Source: Arcuatula senhousia | Taxonomy: Eukaryota > Mollusca > Bivalvia > Mytilida > Mytilidae | DNA: 64,000 bases | Assembly: GCA_963971305.1 (NCBI GenBank) | Contig: OZ020311.1 | Location: 1,798,001 to 1,862,000, forward strand | Direction: 5' to 3' | Part shown: positions 59,401 to 64,000 of the stretch, one piece after another | How positions within the stretch are numbered: position 1 is the first letter of the stretch | Layout of the letters: the number at the start of each line of letters is the position of its first letter | Program-made: the position numbers and the translations under genes | The notes under the pieces: model-generated | What the model was told of the DNA's origin: nothing | The model's database searches: none | The model's input: only the letters and a program-made list of their open reading frames with translations

Positions 59401-60848
59401 CGTTGTCAAATTTTGGAAATATGTAAACTGTGTCTTTCCAACACATATTCCAGTACTCGAAAATATATAAGAGCATACAACTTAAGCACGGGGAAGCTTT
59501 CTACGACCTCCACACGGCACTAAAGCCAAACTCTGAAATAATATTAAAAACGAAAGAATATGGAATATGTGCCAAAAAGACACGATCCACATATTGAAAT
59601 GATTTTAATAAATGTACAAAAGCAAAATTTCACTGCGTGTGAAGCGCTTTTCTGGATTAACCTTCATCAGACACGCTAGAAGTAGAAAACTTGGAAAACC
59701 GGTAAAATATTAGATTTGATTAAAAAAATGCCCCAAAAAATATTACAACAATGACCAAACAGATAAATTTATCAATTTCTAAAGAAACAGCCAAACGTTG
59801 TCAAATTTTGGAAATATGTAAACTGTGTCTTTCCAACACATATTCCAGTACTCGAAAATATATAAGAGCATACAACTTAAGCACGGGGAAGCTTTCTACG
59901 ACCTCCACACGGCACTAAAGCCAAACTCTGAAATAATATTAAAAACGAAAGAATATGGAATATGTGCCAAAAAGACACGATCCACATATTGAAATGATTT
60001 TAATAAATGTACAAAAGCAAAATTTCACTGCGTGTGAAGCGCTTTTCTGGATTAACCTTCATCAGACACGCTAGGAGTAGAAAACTTGGAAAACCGGTAA
60101 AATATTAGATTTGATTTAAAAAATGCCCCAAAAAATATTACAACAATGACCAAACAGATAAATTTATCAATTTCTAAAGAAACAGCCAAACGTTGTCAAA
60201 TTTTGGAAATATGTAAACTGTGTCTTTCCAACACATATTCCAGTACTCGAAAATATATAAGAGCATACAACTTAAGCACGGGGAAGCTTTCTACGACCTC
60301 CACACGGCACTAAAGCCAAACTCTGAAATAATATTAAAAACGAAAGAATATGGAATATGTGCCAAAAAGACACGATCCACATATTGAAATGATTTTAATA
60401 AATGTACAAAAGCAAAATTTCACTGCGTGTGAAGCGCTTTTCTGGATTAACCTTCATCAGACACGCTAGGAGTAGAAAACTTGGAAAACCGGTAAAATAT
60501 TAGATTTGATTAAAAAAATGCCCCAAAAAATATTACAACAATGACCAAACAGATAAATTTATCAATTTCTAAAGAAACAGCCAAACGTTGTCAAATTTTG
60601 GAAATATGTAAACTGTGTCTTTCCAACACATATTCCAGTACTCGAAAATATATAAGAGCATACAACTTAAGCACGGGGAAGCTTTCTACGACCTCCACAC
60701 GGCACTAAAGCCAAACTCTGAAATAATATTAAAAACGAAAGAATATGGAATATGTGCCAAAAAGACACGATCCACATATTGAAATGATTTTAATAAATGT
60801 ACAAAAGCAAAATTTCACTGCGTGTGAAGCGCTTTTCTGGATTAACCT
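56382..60848 (-). repeat. 395-bp tandem array, 11 full units plus a partial, each with a hammerhead-like motif
   Basis: The marker GGAATATGTGCC occurs at 56401, 56796, 57191, 57586, 57981, 58376, 58771, 59167, 59562, 59957, 60352 and 60747. Spacing is exactly 395 bp except one 396 (an extra A in an A-run near 58938). Units differ only by scattered single changes. The array starts at ATTAAAAACGAAAG and the last unit stops at GGATTAACCT, so a segment of about 120 bp is present at both ends. Its ends lie within PLE-6. Open frames inside are by-products. Confidence 0.95.
56474..56515 (-). ncRNA. Hammerhead-like ribozyme motif, first of 11 in the array
   Basis: Minus strand: helix I GCGTGT; core CTGATGA; helix II region AGGTTAATCCA (GG/CC, with an A-A opposition at the 10.1/11.1 position); core GAA; helix III AAGCGCTT (self-complementary); cleavage base C in a UUC triplet; helix I partner ACACGC, perfectly paired. 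Identical motifs start at 56869, 57264, 57659, 58054, 58449, 58844, 59240, 59635, 60030 and 60425. A twelfth is cut at 60848. The unusual 10.1/11.1 opposition is the main doubt about activity. If active, minus-strand transcripts would fall into 395-nt monomers. Confidence 0.65.
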
Positions 60849-62880
60849 ACATTAATAGAGGACTTGACTTCATAAATATATCTAGTATATTTATGGATCC
60901 TAATATTCAAGATCTCATTCCACCTTATTTTTCTAATACCGAACCACCTATTGTATCTTATAAATATAAGAAACCTACACGTAACATTATTTTTAACTAT
61001 ACAACTGATGAAGAACTAGACACGAATATTCTTTTATCATGCGACTGTGCTAAATCTGATTTCAGATATGCTCCTTGTGATCATGTTGTTACCGGAGACC
61101 TTTCAATCGTCAATGACCCAGAGGTTATCAATTTCTTGAAAAAAGGACCAAAGTTTAGACCACCCACTAAAATTAATTGAAATTCCTGCCTAAATTGTAT
61201 CAAAACTTCCCTACCTCTCTTATTGCAAATCTTGGATCAGGAGAGAAGGGGCCGACTCAAAATCTCTAGACCGTTTTATTAATAAATTTATGGCAATTGT
61301 TCAACTCAGAATTAGCCAATTTCAAAATTCATTTGTAGATTTTAGGCCTAATACTTACCTTAATCGAATAAAGTCAAAAATCCGTTTACTTGGTTTGCGA
61401 TACGTGTTTGTTCCCGCCGATAAAGCAGCTAACAATGTCGTTGTGGTATGAAAAAAGTATTACCTTGAGGTTTTAATGCACGAAATAAAAAATTCGAACA
61501 CTTTCGTTCCCGTGCATTCGACAGAATCAGGTATCATTGACGATCATATCATAGCGACCACAGCACTTCGAGTTGCCCCGACATACTTTAAGTTACCTAC
61601 TATGTACTGGATACCTAAATTGCACAAAAATCCATATAAATCTCGTTTTATCTCTGCTTCAAGTGAGTGTTCTTTAACCCATATTTCCAAAGTTCTATCT
61701 CTTACTTTGACTACTATGAAGGAATTTATTATTCAATACTGTGAAAGGGTATTCGAAAACAGTGGAATTAATTATTTTTGGAGTGTAAAATATTCTCTTG
61801 ATGTTTTGGACAAGCTTCGTGCATTTGAAAATATTTTTCATACCGTTGATAGTTACGATTTTTCTACTTTATATACTAACCTTCCACATAATCTGATTAA
61901 AAAGAAATTTGAATATTTGGTTAAATGGTGTTTTGACAAATCTAAAAGTGATTATATCTGTTCTAGAGTTTCAAAATCATTTAGTAAATCATTTTTTAGT
62001 AACGAGACTCAAAAGGGTTACATTAACTGGACTGATGCAGAAACTATTACTGCTCTAAATTATTTGTTAGATAATATTTACATACGTTTTGGTAAACAAA
62101 TTTATCGCCAAATTATTGGTATTCCTATGGGTACTAATTGTGCGCCACTTATAGCCGACCTTTTCCTATACTGTTATGAATCACAATTTATGGCTAAATT
62201 ACAAAAAGACCCGAACAAACAGAACCTTATCGAAACTTTCAATTATACTTTTAGATATTTAGCTGACATACTTGCACTCAACAATCCTTCATTTTCTAAT
62301 TTTATTACAGATATCTATCCTTCTGAATTAACCTTGAACAAATCTAACGTCACTGGTGATAGATGTCCTTTTTTAGATTTAGATTTAAGTATTATTGACG
62401 GAAAATTACATACCAAAGTATATGATAAACGTGACGACTTTACCTTCCCTATTATAAATTTCCCTTTTCTTGAAGGAGATGTTCCACTAGCGCCGTCATA
62501 CCGGGTTTACATTTCACAGTTAGTTAAGATATGCTCGGATCTGCAGTTGTGTTTCTGATTTAAATAATAAAAACCGTTTTATTACTGAAAAATTATTAAA
62601 ACAAGGTTACCGATACCACAAATTAGTAAAATCTTTTTCTAAATTCTTCCACAAGTATCGATCTCTTATTGAAAAATTTAATTGTACACTTCACTTACTT
62701 ATAGTGAAAGTAATATCACATCCTGAATTTTATGGTAACGTGTTTTATAAAGCTCACAAATTTAAAAGCAATCCAATAGAAATGAAAAATTGGCTTCAAA
62801 ATTTATTACGGAAAGGATATGAAATGAATATCTTGGTTAAATCTTTGAATTTAGTGTTTTTTTGGCAGAAATATTGAAAA
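60849..62880 (+). pseudogene. Penelope-like element reverse transcriptase, most complete copy (PLE-6)
   Basis: After the array the frame to 61180 holds the PLE upstream motif CDCAKSDFRYAPCDHVVTGD and KKGPKFRPP. A frameshift follows. A second frame carries RYVFVPADKAANNVVVV, then an in-frame TGA at 61449-61451, then 360 residues from 61476. Motifs there: YWIPKLHKNP (44-53), DFSTLYT (128-134), GIPMGTNCAP (215-224), YLAD (261-264), YDKRDDF (316-322), YISQLV (345-350). An extra A near 62525 shifts the frame. Afterwards RYARICSCVSDLNNKNRFIT and EKLLKQGYRYHKLVKSFSKF continue the thumb. The catalytic YxDD reads YLAD, so one metal-binding aspartate is gone. No GIY-YIG endonuclease is recognisable. 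Dead but long, which suits classification. Confidence 0.85.
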
Positions 62881-63134
62881 CTTGATACTTGCTTTAAAAC
62901 TTCCATAAACGTTTTTACTATTGTCATTTTTAAGCATTATAGCGATCAAGCGTGTCGGTTTTGTGTGATGACACTTCACTAAATCATTATTGTTTGAAGT
63001 GTTGTGTCGGATTTAAAATTGATACGTTTGATTTTTTTACATCAGTCGATTGATGATTCTCAGCTAGCTGTCAGTAACAGCGAGAGTTCTATAGAGAGTT
63101 CCTTTACCGTCCTTTTGTTTTTTCTTGTTTTTGT
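62881..63134. other. Sequence between PLE-6 and a family B copy
   Basis: AT-rich and possibly PLE-6 3' non-coding sequence; no boundary seen. Confidence 0.3.
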
Positions 63135-63560
63135 CTTAGGTTCTCTCTAGTAGAATTGGACTTTGATCGATTTGATTTTTATTGTGTGTTTAGTTTTTGT
63201 GCTTTGTCTGGGAATATTGATAGGGGGAAGGTTGGGCCCAAAAAAACTAGTTTAACCCCGCCACAAATTATATGTGCCTGTCCTAAGCCAGGAATCTTTG
63301 ACAAAGCTTTCGTTTGTAGTTGTCTTTTTGATGTTTTCTGTTCCTTGTTTAAGAAGGGGGTCTATCTGTGACTATTTCAGGGCTGGATTTGAATTATATG
63401 CATCTTATTTAGACCATGGCCCAATTGCAGAACCGCGAGCAGTGCCAACTGGCCTCGTTGAAGGCTGCTGGCGGTTGTCCATTGTGGTTTTTCTAAATTG
63501 CCGTTTAATTGTGGGCTGTGTCGCGTACACTTATTCCACATCTCTTTATTTTCTATATTT
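63135..63560 (+). repeat. Family B repeat, longer copy
   Basis: GGTTCTCTCTAGTAGAATTG, CTAGTTTAACCCCGCCACAA, CTAAGCCAGGAATCTTTGAC and GGGCTGTGTCGCGTACACTT, ending with TTCCACATCTCTTTATTTTC. Colinear with 35655-36068. Confidence 0.6.
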
Positions 63561-63567
63561 TAAGGAG

Positions 63568-63985
63568 TAAATTCATGTTAAACAAGTCTAACGACCAGGC
63601 TTTTGAGGTTACCCTTGGGGACCTATGGTCCACTAGCAGCGGTTATCGACCCTGTGGTTTCAAAATGCAAAATAAACGGTTATTAAAACGGGTTATTTGG
63701 TTATGCTGCATATGTATATTTCAAGGGGTAATCTCTCATCAGCAGCATCAAAATCAAAATCAAAACATTGGAAGGTCAAAAAACAACAGTAGTGAATAAA
63801 AAGTACTGAAACCTCCCCCAACCCACTTCCCCTCCTCCCCCCCCCAAAAAAAACCGAACAGGTAAGCCAAATCCACCACCGAAGATACATGTATCGACCA
63901 TGTGCAGAACAAGGAAAGGAATCTGGTGATTTAAACAATGTTGAATTGTACAACGAAAAAAGTATTAAAATTTATTGGTTATATT
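63568..63985 (-). repeat. Family A repeat copy at the right edge
   Basis: A full monomer from GTTAAACAAGTCTAACGACC through the ribozyme segment to GGTGATTTAAACAATGTTGA, with a C-rich insertion (63810-63845). It may continue beyond the window. Confidence 0.65.
63703..63748 (-). ncRNA. Hammerhead-like motif, family A, cleavage base lost
   Basis: Minus strand: ATGCTG, CTGATGA, GAGA/CCTT helix II, GAA, ATATACATAT, then G at the cleavage position, CAGCAT. A G at position 17 does not support cleavage, so this copy should be inactive despite good helices. Confidence 0.5.
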
Positions 63986-64000
63986 GTTCTATATCTACTC

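Noticed and set aside
56382..60848. CRISPR-like appearance of a regular array
   Set aside because: Units are 395 bp and nearly identical throughout, with no short repeat/unique spacer pattern, and the genome is eukaryotic.

Overview
This is a window of nuclear DNA from an animal, most likely a marine mussel (Mytilus-like bivalve mollusc). The evidence is AT-rich sequence, GT-AG introns, a metazoan Lifeguard/TMBIM gene end, many broken Penelope-like retroelements (PLEs), TTAGGG-like repeats, and tandem-repeat MITEs of the kind described in bivalves. The species call is an inference; the animal and mollusc-like assignment is firmer.

Only two host genes can be supported. At the left edge (2-100, + strand) is the last coding exon of a Lifeguard/TMBIM membrane protein. 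From 28501 down to 11878 on the minus strand lies a neuropeptide-precursor gene assembled here from splice signals: a signal-peptide exon (28245-28337), a central exon (21960-22335) and a short last exon (11965-12017). The joined reading frame is 173 codons. It predicts two glutamine-started, amidated peptides that share the ending Ala-Leu-Arg-amide: QSPYFALR-NH2 and QHYRFHALR-NH2. I could not assign it to a named peptide family.

The rest is mostly repeats. Six PLE regions are present, all broken: 6718-7640, 7905-8640, 9225-10585 (minus), 47395-48400, 50445-51450 and 55990-62880. Many detached PLE-tail pieces are scattered around them. The window also holds several MITEs with identifiable target-site duplications, two tandem-repeat elements with terminal inverted repeats (3418-4298 and 53753-55021), a degenerate TTAGGG block (10583-11452) and a roughly 3 kb tandem duplication (46962-53668). 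The duplication supplies empty and filled sites for two later insertions.

The most striking non-protein signal is hammerhead-ribozyme-like (HHR) sequence in three repeat families. Family C has one apparently intact motif at 34915-34958. Family A is a repeat of about 370 bp, dispersed and partly tandem, with its best motif at 31399-31440. The third is a near-perfect 395-bp tandem array (56382-60848) inside a PLE, with 11 complete antisense HHR-like motifs and a twelfth cut within its core. This resembles retrozyme or PLE-associated ribozyme systems, in which tandem transcripts self-cleave into monomers. No large intact protein-coding gene, rRNA, tRNA or CRISPR array was found.
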